From: DATKLX01 sp035542155
GTDB taxonomy: Bacteria > Chloroflexota > Anaerolineae > Anaerolineales > Anaerolineaceae
DNA: 35,525 nt
Assembly (NCBI GenBank): GCA_035542155.1
Contig: DATKLX010000224.1
Location: 1 to 35,525 of the forward strand
Reading direction: 5' to 3'
A program made the translations under genes and the position numbers. Under the pieces are notes generated by a model that searched no databases, was not told where the DNA came from, and saw only the letters and a program-made list of their open reading frames with translations. Positions 23,097 to 31,701 of this stretch are shown here, piece after piece. The number at the start of each line of letters is the position of its first letter. Position 1 is the stretch's first letter.

Positions 23097-26000
23097 AATG
23101 TTCAGGTGGACCTTCTTCTCGACCCTGGTATCCTCTGTACTGGCCATCGTCAGGCGCAGGGTCACCTGGCCTGCGGGAATGTCTTTCAAATCCCAGGAAT
23201 AGATTTTGTTCGGCGGGTTGACCGGAGAACTGGTGTCCGGGACCAGAGAATTCCAGGTCACCGGGTCGTTTCCCAACCCATATTCCAGCCGCCATTTGCG
23301 CAGATCGCGGCCGCCATCGATCGACGCCGAGATCTCCAGCGGGCTGGTAGTGATCGTCTGGCCATCGGTTAGCCCAACGAAAGAGAGTCTGGCGTGTGGA
23401 TCTTCCGCCTGGCAGGCGCGGTCAGGCGCGATGTAAATCGGAGACTCGAACCCGGCCTTCTTCGCCCATTCCTTGCCCTGGTCATTTTCTTTGATCCATT
23501 TCGCCGCCCATGGATCGCCAAAGGTGTTGATCGCGAACTTCTCATCGGTAAAATCCGGGCAGGCTGGACCTGCCAGCAGTCCCGTCCAGGTGTCGATCTT
23601 GACTTTTTGCCATAGATCCTTTTCCCTGGGTAGGGGAAGCTGGTCTGCGGCAAACACCTCAGAGCGCTGGTCCGGGCACCATTGGGAGGGCTCCGTCCCA
23701 GAAATCGCGCAGACCACCCGCTCGACGATCCCCGCCGGGCGGCTGAACGGCGTGGGATTGCCGCCGGTCAAATCCTGCATGGCTTCAGTCATAAAGGTAG
23801 CCCAGATCGGGGCGGCCCCGGTCAGGCCGGTGGTATTTTCCATGGGGGTGTAATCCGCGTTGCCAACCCAGACACCCACCGCCAGATCGGGCGTATAGCC
23901 GAGAGTCCAGTTATCGCGGAAATCGTTCGTGGTCCCTGTTTTCGCGGCCACCGGGAAGGCCAGCTTCAGCACCGAATTGGCCCCAAACAATGGGGTTCTG
24001 GCATCGTTATCGGAAAGGATCGAGGAGATCAGGTAAGCATGCTCGGCCCGAATGACCTGTTCCCCGGGGGGTGTCTTATACTCAAAGACCAGCGCACCCT
24101 TATGGTCGACGATTTTCGTGATTGCCGCCGGTGGGACCCGCCTGCCCAGGTTGGCAAAGGTGGCGTAAGCGTTGGTCAGCTCCAGGAGCGTCACGTCGCC
24201 GCCGCCTAGGGTGAGCGCCAGTCCGTAATCATTCCGCGTGAGGGTGGTAATTCCCATGCGGCGCGCTAAGTTGATGAAACCATCTGGGCCGGCGGTGTCT
24301 GGGCGGTCGTATATGCCAACGTAGTACAGGGTTTTCACAGCCGGGATATTGAGTGAATTGGCCAGAGCAGTACGCACCGTCACCGGACCGCGGAAACGAC
24401 CATCATAGTTCACCGGGACGTACGGGGGGCGAGGATCGTTCGGATCTCCTGATGGCGGAAATTCCGAGGGTACGTCCCAGATCAGGGTAGCTGGAGTCCA
24501 GCCTTTCTCAAACGCGGCGGTATAAGTAAGCGGCTTGATCGATGACCCGGGTTGGCGCGGGCTGATGGTCATGTTCACCTGTCCGGAGATGGCCGAATTA
24601 TCAAAATCTGCGGAGCCAACCATCGCCAGGATCTCGCCAGTGCTGGGACGCAAGGCGATCAATGCACCATCGGTCACTTTCCGGTCGGCAAGCGAGGCAA
24701 CCTGATCGCGGACGATTTGCTCGGCCTTATCCTGCAAACCCGGGTCCAGGGTGGTATATACCGTGAATCCGGAGTGGTAAATTGTTTGCGCATCGTACTG
24801 TGCTTCCAGGATCGATCGGACGTAGTTAACCCAGTGGGGATAGCGCATTTTACCAGTCGGGGGTTGGAAATTATTGGCTTCCATCCCGATCGCAGCATCC
24901 GCAGCAGATTGGGCATCGACGCACACCTTTTGAAGGTTGGTACTGACGTAGATACAGTTTTGTTCCTGGCTGTCCTGGTACATCAACACCAGGACAGTTT
25001 TTTGGCGGTTGAGCGTCTCAGTACGATTGTTATAGATATCGTATACGCCTGGAGCCTGGGGGAGCCCGGCAAGAAATGCCGCCTGTCCAAGGTTCAACTT
25101 GTCAGCAGTCGTGTTGAAATAGGTCTCAGAGGCTGCCTCGATTCCATAGGCCAGGTTGCCGTAATAGATTTCGTTAAGGTAAAGCTCAAGGATCTCTTCT
25201 TTGCTGTAGCGCCGGGTAATCTCGGCAGCCAGCACAATCTCTCTCGATTTCCGCTGGATGGTGGTTTGATAGCGTTCGTCGGGCAGCAATACGATCCGCG
25301 CCAGTTGTTGGGTGATGGTCGAGGCCCCGGATGTGATTTCCCCGGTGGTGTAGTTTTGCCATAACGCCCGGGCGATGGCTAATGGGTCAAAACCGGGGTG
25401 AGTGTAAAAATCCTTGTCTTCCGTCGCGATGGTCGCTGCAATGAGGTAAGGAGATATTTTTTCCAGGGGTACGTAAGTCCGCCGACCAGCATGCGGGTCG
25501 AGGATTTCGTATAACACGTTGCCATTTCGATCCAGGATGCGGGTGGTCTCAAACTGGGAAGCGCGCACTTTGAGGTCATTTACACTGGGCAGCGAAGCGG
25601 CAATGGAGTAGTACTGGTAAACAGCATAAGAACCCACCAGAACCAGGACGAGAATGCCGATGAACAGGAGGGCGATCGCCACTCTCAGAATACACCCGAG
25701 AGATCTTCTCCACGCCCTGTTGGCAGGTTGAGCATTTTGCTCTCTTTGGGAGGGCAGCGGGGGTTGTCCGGCGCCAGCCTGGTTCGTTGTCGGTGGGTAG
25801 GAAGTGACGCCATAAGCTACCGGGGTAACCCAGGTCGCATAGCGATCCACCTCGTCGACCCGGTTGGGTAAGGGCATCCCATTCCGGTCGAGGGGAATCG
25901 AAGGTGGTATCGTCCTTTCCTGGTCAGGTGGAACCAACCTCCGGTGACCTCGCCAACCGCCCTGGGTGACCCGGGTCTGATCGGTATTTTTCCGCGTCGG

Positions 26001-26540
26001 GTTGGCCCGGGTCTGGTCTATGTCCTGGACAGGTTGATTCGCTCGTGTTTGGTCTGGGTCTGGCGGCACATACCAGCCGCCGGTTTGTTCTGGGTCGCCT
26101 GTAGGATGGTGATTGCTTTCTGGCAGTGTTTGCCCATTTGTATTTTCATCCCTGGCAGAAGCTGCCCGCCGGGATTGCATTGCCGCTTCTGGGGAATACC
26201 AACCACCACTGCCTTCTGTCTCGGTTTGGCCGTTTGCCTGTGCTGTATCATCGGTTTCTTCAAGGGACTCCGCGGAACCTTCTTGATTGGTATGGTCATC
26301 AACGGGGATAGAGATTTCTGGCGATGTGCCCTCAATCGCCGCTGCGGTAGTCTTCGAATCAGCTTCCTGTTTTTCCTGCTCATGAGGCGCTTCGCTTCCC
26401 TCCGGTGTAGTTGGTTGCATGGAATCCGAAGAAGTTGGTAAGCTGTTTTCGTCTCCCGAGGAAACTAATTTTCGGAACCGCTCACGCGGTTGAGTTGGGC
26501 GTTCTTCAGATGCTGAATTGGGGTCATTCTTTGGTATCAT
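22950..26540 (-). CDS. Class A penicillin-binding protein (transglycosylase/transpeptidase)
   Basis: A 1196-residue bifunctional peptidoglycan synthase. A disordered cytoplasmic part of about 280 residues carries DQTR-type repeats (about residues 160-195); a membrane helix follows at about 283-307. The GT51 domain shows ATEDKDFYTHPGFDP (catalytic Glu) and GASTITQQLAR. The transpeptidase has its active Ser666 in PGSSIKP, then SLN and KTGTTNDFRDNW. After it, an Ig-like module (about 1035-1145) and a Thr/Pro-rich tail end the protein. The start at 26540 is preferred over 26549, because the latter overlaps the -10 box. The last 16 bp to the convergent methylase-like gene contain no terminator. 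The long N-terminal tail is unusual; most PBP1A proteins have fewer than 50 cytoplasmic residues. Confidence 0.95.
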   Translation of the reverse strand: MIPKNDPNSASEERPTQPRERFRKLVSSGDENSLPTSSDSMQPTTPEGSEAPHEQEKQEADSKTTAAAIEGTSPEISIPVDDHTNQEGSAESLEETDDTAQANGQTETEGSGGWYSPEAAMQSRRAASARDENTNGQTLPESNHHPTGDPEQTGGWYVPPDPDQTRANQPVQDIDQTRANPTRKNTDQTRVTQGGWRGHRRLVPPDQERTIPPSIPLDRNGMPLPNRVDEVDRYATWVTPVAYGVTSYPPTTNQAGAGQPPLPSQREQNAQPANRAWRRSLGCILRVAIALLFIGILVLVLVGSYAVYQYYSIAASLPSVNDLKVRASQFETTRILDRNGNVLYEILDPHAGRRTYVPLEKISPYLIAATIATEDKDFYTHPGFDPLAIARALWQNYTTGEITSGASTITQQLARIVLLPDERYQTTIQRKSREIVLAAEITRRYSKEEILELYLNEIYYGNLAYGIEAASETYFNTTADKLNLGQAAFLAGLPQAPGVYDIYNNRTETLNRQKTVLVLMYQDSQEQNCIYVSTNLQKVCVDAQSAADAAIGMEANNFQPPTGKMRYPHWVNYVRSILEAQYDAQTIYHSGFTVYTTLDPGLQDKAEQIVRDQVASLADRKVTDGALIALRPSTGEILAMVGSADFDNSAISGQVNMTISPRQPGSSIKPLTYTAAFEKGWTPATLIWDVPSEFPPSGDPNDPRPPYVPVNYDGRFRGPVTVRTALANSLNIPAVKTLYYVGIYDRPDTAGPDGFINLARRMGITTLTRNDYGLALTLGGGDVTLLELTNAYATFANLGRRVPPAAITKIVDHKGALVFEYKTPPGEQVIRAEHAYLISSILSDNDARTPLFGANSVLKLAFPVAAKTGTTNDFRDNWTLGYTPDLAVGVWVGNADYTPMENTTGLTGAAPIWATFMTEAMQDLTGGNPTPFSRPAGIVERVVCAISGTEPSQWCPDQRSEVFAADQLPLPREKDLWQKVKIDTWTGLLAGPACPDFTDEKFAINTFGDPWAAKWIKENDQGKEWAKKAGFESPIYIAPDRACQAEDPHARLSFVGLTDGQTITTSPLEISASIDGGRDLRKWRLEYGLGNDPVTWNSLVPDTSSPVNPPNKIYSWDLKDIPAGQVTLRLTMASTEDTRVEKKVHLNIQVPTPTPTITPTATITLTPTVTSTITPTPPPPATNTPIPPTETETPTP

Positions 26541-26547
26541 TGGTAAC

Positions 26548-26553
26548 ATTCTA
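26548..26553 (-). promoter_or_regulatory. -10 box of a leaderless PBP transcript
   Basis: TAGAAT on the minus strand ends seven bases before the ATG at 26540, placing the transcription start at the start codon. No Shine-Dalgarno sequence precedes it. No good -35 is visible at 16-18 bp. Confidence 0.5.
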
Positions 26554-26564
26554 GCACAAAACCT

Positions 26565-26593
26565 TTGACCTTCCAGGCAGATGCCCGTACAAT
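26565..26593 (+). promoter_or_regulatory. Leaderless promoter of the glycosidase-like gene
   Basis: TTGACC (26565-26570), 17-bp spacer, TACAAT (26588-26593), then six bases and the ATG at 26600. Both hexamers match consensus at five of six positions. The start codon coincides with the predicted transcription start, so the mRNA should have no leader. Back to back with the PBP promoter. Confidence 0.7.
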
Positions 26594-26599
26594 GGAGCT

Positions 26600-28981
26600 A
26601 TGCGAAATTGGAAACTGGCGAGCGGCGATCCGCTCTCCCTGACCCTTGCCACCGACGCCCGCCTGGTCCATCCTGACTATACCAACGACCACATCTGGGA
26701 GATGCACCTTGGCGGCGGAGATCCACCGGCGCTGGCAGTTGAAACAACGTATGGATTGCGCGCCCGGTTGATGCGCATCTTTCCACGGATCGTCGAGGGC
26801 AGCCAGGGGATTACCGACCCATCCGGTTTCAGCAGCCCTCCAGAAGTGATCCAGTTTTATCCCAATTTCCTCTGTCTGTCTTTCTCTCCTTTTGTTGGAA
26901 TAGACGTAATTGCCGAGTATTGGGTTCCTGCGTCGCAGGTCATCACCGGGCGGATCCGGATCAGCAACCAGAGCATCGTCCCTCGCCAGATACGGCTGGA
27001 ATGGACGACGTTGCTCAACGCGCAAGGGGATGGCCGGGGAATGGAGCCCTGCCAGATGGGGGTGAGCACGGTCCTCTGCGGGTCTACCGATGATCTGGCT
27101 CCGGTCCTGTTTATGACAGGCGGACCCGAAGCCGCCGGTGGACCTTACCCTGCTCTGGCGCTCGACCTGGATCTTCCCCCGGGAAATCACCGCCAGTTCT
27201 CCTGGGCTGCAGCGTCTCTCTCTGAGCCAACTGCCTCCTTTGAGCTGGCTCGCCATACGACAGCCCGCAGTTGGGACGCAGAGCTGGCGCGCATCGAGTT
27301 GCAAAACGAGGCGGATACCATCGATATCCAGACAGGCGATCCGAACTGGGATGCTGTCTTCGCGTTTAGCCAGAAGGTCGCCTTCAATCTTCTCATCGGG
27401 GATGGGGATGGCCTTCCTCGCCAGTCTTTTGTTTTGTCCCGCCAGCCAGATCAGGGATTTTCCCCGCGGCCGGATGGATCCGACTATACCCATCTTTGGA
27501 ACGGCCAAACCGCCCTGGATACCTACTACCTGAGCTGGCTGCTCCTCCCCGCCAGGGCGTCTGCCCTCCACGATTTTTTGTGCAACTTCCTTGCCACCCT
27601 CACGGAAGATGGTTGGATGGACTGGAAACCGGGCATCGGTGGCCAGCGGGGAAGGTTAATGGTCCAACCGGTTCTGGCAACCCTGGCCTGGAAGATCTAC
27701 CAGGTCCAGCAAGACCCGGCTTTCCTCCAACAGATCTTTCCGGATCTACTTAGTGCAGTTCGCAATTGGATGCAGGTTCACGACCTCGATGGGGATGGCG
27801 TTCCGGAATGGGATCACGCGCTCCAACTCGGGCTCGAGGACAACCCAACCTTTGACCGCTGGCGGATGGATGGTCAGGGATTAGATGTTACCACCGTGGA
27901 AGACCCCGCCCTGTGCGCCTTCCTCGTCCACGAATGCCGCTGTCTGATCCGCATGGCTGACCAGCTCAAGCTGGACGAACCCATTCCCCTTCTCACATCC
28001 TGGATAAACCAACTCAGCCAGGCAGTCGAATCGGTTTGGGACGCCAAAATTGCCAGTTACCATTATCGCGACCGGGATACTCACGGCTCCTATAAAGCGG
28101 AGTTACTGGCCAATACCAGGGGACCGGTGGGTCTGAAGCGACCACGTAAGCTGAGGACTCCCCGTCGCCTGGTTTTCCGCATTCAGACCTCTGGAGAGAC
28201 AACCCGCAACCCCACCCTGCATATCCATGGAGAAGGCCCTTCCGGACCGGTCGAGGAGCATATCTCGACGCGCAGTTTTATCTGGCTCCACGGTAATGCG
28301 GTGATTACCAGCCAAAAAATTTTCTCGCTGGTTGACCGGATCGAGATTGACGGGCTTGACCCGAACGATCCAGTCTTGATTCGCTCTGCTGACTATACGC
28401 AGGAAAACATCAGCCTTCTCCTTCCCCTCTGGAGCCAGATCCCGCACGCCAAACGCGCTCAGAAGATCGTTGAGGAAACGCTTTTTCATCCCGGGCGTTA
28501 CGGCCATCCATACGGTCTCCCGGCGAACCCCTTTTCCAGCGCAGAAGACTTGCCGGCTCCATTCGCACCCGGGGTATCCATGCTCTGGAACAGCCTGATC
28601 GGCGAAGGCCTCCTCGAATATGGCTTTCGTGACCGGGCCGCCGAACTTTTCACCCGAATGATGGGCGCCCTGGTGCTCATTTTACAGCGTGAAAATGCCT
28701 TCCGTTCAACCTACCATGCCGATTCCGCCGTAGGAGCAGGGGAAACCAACGTCCTCCAGGGTCTGGCTCCGGTCGGCCTTTTCCTGGAAATATTGGGCGT
28801 CCGTCTGCTCTCACCCTGGAAAGTATTAATTCAGGAAAATAATCCTTTTCCTTGGCCAGTTACGGTAAAATATCGGGGGATGAGGATCCTGCGTCAGGAA
28901 AATCAGGCCGTGGTCACATTTCCCGATGGGCAGACGGTGACCATCGCCGGGCCCGAACCCCGCCTGGTAGCGCTTACCTGA
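26600..28981 (+). CDS. (alpha/alpha)6-barrel glycosidase-like protein (GH63/debranching-like)
   Basis: A 793-residue protein with no signal peptide. The N-terminal 240 residues are beta-rich (FSPFVGIDVIAEYWVP, RIRISNQS) as in the N-terminal beta-sandwich of GH63- and GH15-like enzymes. From about residue 250 a helical toroid is visible: HLWNGQTALDTYYLSWLLLP, TEDGWMDWKPG, LAWKIYQ, then DLDGDGVPEWDH and TVEDPALCAFLVHECRCLIRMADQL. A beta-rich insertion sits at about 515-590. Near the end SAVGAGETNVLQGLAPVGLFLEILG carries a Glu that could be the catalytic base. The overall form suggests hydrolysis of an alpha-linked glucoside or glycan, but the substrate is not readable, and an amylo-alpha-1,6-glucosidase-like or GH116-like role is possible. 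It precedes the c-di-AMP receptor pair by 42 bp on the same strand. Confidence 0.65.
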   Translation: MRNWKLASGDPLSLTLATDARLVHPDYTNDHIWEMHLGGGDPPALAVETTYGLRARLMRIFPRIVEGSQGITDPSGFSSPPEVIQFYPNFLCLSFSPFVGIDVIAEYWVPASQVITGRIRISNQSIVPRQIRLEWTTLLNAQGDGRGMEPCQMGVSTVLCGSTDDLAPVLFMTGGPEAAGGPYPALALDLDLPPGNHRQFSWAAASLSEPTASFELARHTTARSWDAELARIELQNEADTIDIQTGDPNWDAVFAFSQKVAFNLLIGDGDGLPRQSFVLSRQPDQGFSPRPDGSDYTHLWNGQTALDTYYLSWLLLPARASALHDFLCNFLATLTEDGWMDWKPGIGGQRGRLMVQPVLATLAWKIYQVQQDPAFLQQIFPDLLSAVRNWMQVHDLDGDGVPEWDHALQLGLEDNPTFDRWRMDGQGLDVTTVEDPALCAFLVHECRCLIRMADQLKLDEPIPLLTSWINQLSQAVESVWDAKIASYHYRDRDTHGSYKAELLANTRGPVGLKRPRKLRTPRRLVFRIQTSGETTRNPTLHIHGEGPSGPVEEHISTRSFIWLHGNAVITSQKIFSLVDRIEIDGLDPNDPVLIRSADYTQENISLLLPLWSQIPHAKRAQKIVEETLFHPGRYGHPYGLPANPFSSAEDLPAPFAPGVSMLWNSLIGEGLLEYGFRDRAAELFTRMMGALVLILQRENAFRSTYHADSAVGAGETNVLQGLAPVGLFLEILGVRLLSPWKVLIQENNPFPWPVTVKYRGMRILRQENQAVVTFPDGQTVTIAGPEPRLVALT

Positions 28982-29023
28982 AACGAACGAATCCCTGCAA
29001 ACAACCTGAGGAGGTACAAGGCT

Positions 29024-29371
29024 ATGCAGCTCACTGAGGAACACCAGGAAATCCGTTTATTGATCGCCGTCGTCCAGGCCCAGGACGCAGAAAACGCCAT
29101 CTCCGCCCTGCAACGCCTGAATTTGAGCGTGACCCGCCTTCCCAGTGTGGGTGGGTTCCTTGGTCGTCGAAACGCTACTCTGATGATTGGAACCTCAGCC
29201 CGGTTGGAACCGGCGGTGATGGACGCCCTCCAGCGGAATTGCCGCCAGCGAGTCGAATATATCGCCGTCCCACTGGAAAGCGCACCCTTACCGCTCCCTG
29301 CCCCCACCCCGATCACTGTCGGTGGGGCAACTGTTTTCAACCTTGAAGTTGAACGCTATGAGGAGATCTGA
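29024..29371 (+). CDS. darA: Cyclic-di-AMP receptor, DarA/PstA type (first of tandem pair)
   Basis: A 115-residue PII-like protein of the DUF970 family, whose Bacillus and Staphylococcus members (DarA, PstA) are trimeric c-di-AMP binders. Family features visible: RLLIAVVQAQDAENAISAL at the start, the nucleotide-loop segment VTRLPSVGGFLGRRNATLMIG (middle), and the C-terminal VGGATVFNLEVERYEEI. It has an AGGAGG site seven to eight bases before the ATG. The second copy starts 2 bp after its stop. No diadenylate cyclase is in the window. Length is close to that of PstA (about 109). Confidence 0.9.
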   Translation: MQLTEEHQEIRLLIAVVQAQDAENAISALQRLNLSVTRLPSVGGFLGRRNATLMIGTSARLEPAVMDALQRNCRQRVEYIAVPLESAPLPLPAPTPITVGGATVFNLEVERYEEI

Positions 29372-29373
29372 CC

Positions 29374-29640
29374 ATGAAGCTGATCATCGCTGTTCTCCGC
29401 GACGTTGACCATGAACCGGTTTCGAATGCCCTTACGGCGGACGGCTTTCGGGTGACCATGGTCGCTTCCACAGGTGGTTTTTTTCGCCGGGGTTCGAGCA
29501 CCCTGTTGATCGGCCTGGAAAACGACCAGGTCGAGAAAGCCATCGACCTGATCCGGCGCAACTGCACCCCCGCTGATGCACCAGCCCAAAAACGGGCTAC
29601 CATTTTCGTCCTCCCCGTCGAGAACCTCGTCCAATTGTAG
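29374..29640 (+). CDS. Cyclic-di-AMP receptor-like protein, shorter second copy
   Basis: An 88-residue paralogue of the preceding protein: MKLIIAVLRDVDHEPVSNAL, VTMVASTGGFFRRGSSTLLIG and an ATIFVLPVENLV end. It is about 27 residues shorter, mostly because the loop between the last two beta strands is reduced. The conserved Asn of GNTT is Ser (GSST), so ligand binding may be altered. It follows the first gene with a 2-bp gap, so the two should be made together and could form mixed trimers. The downstream target is unknown. Confidence 0.85.
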   Translation: MKLIIAVLRDVDHEPVSNALTADGFRVTMVASTGGFFRRGSSTLLIGLENDQVEKAIDLIRRNCTPADAPAQKRATIFVLPVENLVQL

Positions 29641-29675
29641 CGCAACCTGGCAGATCGTCCGGAATTGTTCTGAAA

Positions 29676-30257
29676 TTAATTCTCCTCCTCGAACTCCTCG
29701 ACCTGGTAGACAGATACCTCCAGGTGCTGTCGCCGCCACAGGCTCGCCGGGCAGCCCATTTTGAGACATAGATGGTTCATAAAATCGGTCGGATCAGGCA
29801 GCTTCTGCCAGACCTGGGGAAGGAACGTTGCCCGGGCATACGGTCCGGAGCGGATCAGTACTCCATCCACTCCCGGATGGAGCTTGTGAAGCAGATCCTC
29901 TTCGTCCTGGTAATCCAGCCGTACGGGGGGAGTTAGCCGTGAGATTTCGATGTGCAGGTAGTCTACTTCTTCTGGACGAACGGGAAGAAAACGGTAATCG
30001 TTCAAGGCGGCTGACACAGCGTGCTCACAGACGTCTTCGACCAGAGGCTGGTAGGCCTCCAGCGCACCAACACAGCCGCGCAGCTCTCCCCTTTCCATCA
30101 AGGTCACAAAGGTGACCCCCCACTCGCGCAGATGCTCCGGGTAATCGTCGAGGTTGATCGGGGGCAGCGGATTGCCTTGCGTCGCCAACCGGATGGATTG
30201 GCGCGCCAGGAGGAGGAGAGTTTCTCGTTCCTTTGCGGTTAATGTTTCTGGCATCAT
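29676..30257 (-). CDS. AMMECR1 domain protein (AmmeMemoRadiSam system protein A family)
   Basis: A 193-residue AMMECR1 protein. Signature LRGCVGALEAYQPLVEDVCEHAVSAAL, then NDYRFLPV, IEISRLTPP and the later DGVLIRSGPYARATFLPQVW are diagnostic. In many prokaryotes it is linked to a Memo-like protein and a radical SAM protein of unknown joint function; neither is present here. Its ATG overlaps the TGA of the flavin reductase gene (ATGATG at 30252-30257), so the pair is coupled. The role is unknown; a connection of the AMMECR1 protein to a flavin enzyme is a useful clue. The C-terminus is acidic (EEFEEEN). Confidence 0.9.
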   Translation of the reverse strand: MMPETLTAKERETLLLLARQSIRLATQGNPLPPINLDDYPEHLREWGVTFVTLMERGELRGCVGALEAYQPLVEDVCEHAVSAALNDYRFLPVRPEEVDYLHIEISRLTPPVRLDYQDEEDLLHKLHPGVDGVLIRSGPYARATFLPQVWQKLPDPTDFMNHLCLKMGCPASLWRRQHLEVSVYQVEEFEEEN

Positions 30258-30754
30258 TTTTGCAAGGTAAAGTACGAACGATCGGAATAAACCAGTGGAT
30301 CACCACCTTCTGCGTTGCGGGCAGCCATGACCTCGGCGAAAAAAACCGTCGATGTGCCCGCCTCCTGGATGGCTACGACCCGGCAGTCGAAATAAGCAAT
30401 TCCTCCGTTGATCAGTGGGGCCCCACTGATCAAGGTCTCAGTAGTCAGGCCAGAAAAGCGGTCATTTTCATCCCCAACCTTGCCAGCGAAGCGTTCAGAG
30501 AGCTCGAACTGGCTGGCATCCAGAATGGTGACGGCAAAAAAGCCGCTGTTCAGGACCAGATCGCGGGTTCGTGTGGTCCGCTCCAGAGAAATCAGGATCA
30601 TCGGTGGGATCAATGAAATCGATGTAAAAGAGCTGACTGTCATCCCGTGCCGCACCCCAGCATGGACGCTGGTGACGACAGTAACCCCGGAAACCCATTT
30701 TCGCATTGCCAGCCGTAGTGAAGTTGGGTCCGCGAGCGGGTAGGTTAAATCCAT
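30254..30754 (-). CDS. Flavin reductase-like domain protein
   Basis: A 166-residue protein of the flavin reductase-like (FMN-binding split barrel) family, which reduces free FMN/FAD with NAD(P)H or binds flavin in an oxygenase partner system. Motifs: LRLAMRKWVSGVTVVTSVHAG at the start, GMTVSSFTSISLIPPMILISL, then FFAVTILDASQFELSERFAGK, and IAYFDCRVVAIQEAGTSTVFFAEV. Length is typical. No monooxygenase partner gene is visible nearby. No Shine-Dalgarno site is seen before the ATG, and the promoter in the 137-bp divergent gap could not be assigned with confidence. Confidence 0.92.
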   Translation of the reverse strand: MDLTYPLADPTSLRLAMRKWVSGVTVVTSVHAGVRHGMTVSSFTSISLIPPMILISLERTTRTRDLVLNSGFFAVTILDASQFELSERFAGKVGDENDRFSGLTTETLISGAPLINGGIAYFDCRVVAIQEAGTSTVFFAEVMAARNAEGGDPLVYSDRSYFTLQK

Positions 30755-30853
30755 AGAGAGATGTTCGCTTTCTTGTTGTCAAAGTTACTTACTACCTTTA
30801 TACTTTGGCAGACAGCCAACGTCAAGTAAGAAATCCGTTTTATAGAAAATCGC

Positions 30854-30883
30854 TTGCTATTTTTCTCTAGTTTAAGGTACTAT
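30854..30883 (+). promoter_or_regulatory. Candidate promoter of the amidase/L,D-transpeptidase operon
   Basis: TTGCTA (30854-30859), 18-bp spacer, TACTAT (30878-30883), then eight bases to the ATG at 30892. TATCAT at 30881-30886 is an alternative -10. Either places the transcription start within a few bases of the start codon; no Shine-Dalgarno is present, so a leaderless mRNA is likely. Confidence 0.45.
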
Positions 30884-30891
30884 CATACGAA

Positions 30892-31701
30892 ATGGATACT
30901 TCAGCCGATACTGAACCCACCTCCGAAGCCCCGGCTCCCATCCGGCGGATGAGCCTCTTCCGCGCCTTACAAACCGTCATCAGCGTTGCCATTCTGATCG
31001 CAACGCTTTTTACTGTCTGGACCCCGGCAGGCCTGTTTTCCAATAACCTGATCAAGCGAATGAACTTTGTCGTGCTCCAACCGGGAGAGGCTCCTCCTCA
31101 GCCCGGAGTCTTACCTAGCCCCACTCCTCGCCCTGCTCCGCGAATCGGCCTGGTCTCCGGGCACATGGGCAACGATTCGGGATCCGTTTGCCCCGATGGG
31201 CTGACAGAGGCAGAAGTCAATTTAAAAATCGCCACGTTGGTCAAACAGGACCTATCTAGCGCGGGATATGAAGTCGACCTATTGAAAGAGTTTGACTCCA
31301 AACTATATGGCTACCAGGCACTGGTTCTGGTTTCGATCCACAACGATTCGTGCGATTTCATCAATGATGAAGCGACCGGTTTCAAGGTCAGCGCAGCCAA
31401 ATCAAGCACCTATCCCGAGCGGGCTTCCCGGCTTACCTCGTGCCTGGTTGACCGTTATGCAGCTACGACAAAAATGGTATTCCACTACAACAGCATCACC
31501 CGGGATATGACGGAATACCACGCTTTTAACGAAATCGATGCAAATACCACCGCGGCCATCATTGAAACCGGATTTCTCAACCTTGACCGTAAAATCCTGA
31601 CCGAACATACTGACCTGGTCGCTAAGGGGGTAAGTGCTGGAATTCTGTGTTTTGTGCGCAATGAGAACGTCGTATCGACACCGACTTCCAGTAATCCATG
31701 A
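30892..31701 (+). CDS. N-acetylmuramoyl-L-alanine amidase (Amidase_3), membrane-anchored
   Basis: A 269-residue zinc amidase that cuts the bond between MurNAc and L-Ala in peptidoglycan. A single membrane helix (about 24-45) anchors it with a short cytoplasmic tail, followed by a Pro-rich spacer. Zinc ligands fit His91 (GHMGN), a Glu of LTEAEVN (106 or 108) and His150 (VSIHND), with the catalytic Glu225 in AIIETGFLN. The HMG variant replaces the usual HGG. Cys100 and Cys154 are possible disulfide partners. The stop overlaps the ATG of the next gene by four bases (ATGA), so amidase and L,D-transpeptidase are coupled. Confidence 0.9.
   Translation: MDTSADTEPTSEAPAPIRRMSLFRALQTVISVAILIATLFTVWTPAGLFSNNLIKRMNFVVLQPGEAPPQPGVLPSPTPRPAPRIGLVSGHMGNDSGSVCPDGLTEAEVNLKIATLVKQDLSSAGYEVDLLKEFDSKLYGYQALVLVSIHNDSCDFINDEATGFKVSAAKSSTYPERASRLTSCLVDRYAATTKMVFHYNSITRDMTEYHAFNEIDANTTAAIIETGFLNLDRKILTEHTDLVAKGVSAGILCFVRNENVVSTPTSSNP

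Noticed and set aside
24552..25364. 270-codon plus-strand frame opposite the penicillin-binding protein
   Set aside because: Antisense to the conserved GT51 and transpeptidase region; no own motifs.
26537..27571. 344-codon minus-strand frame across the divergent promoters
   Set aside because: Opposite the glycosidase-like gene and running through both promoters; Arg/Gly-rich shadow.
30755..30891. TTGACA at 30777-30782 (minus) as promoter of the flavin reductase gene
   Set aside because: At 17-18 bp the -10 position would overlap the start codon and has no TATAAT-like sequence.
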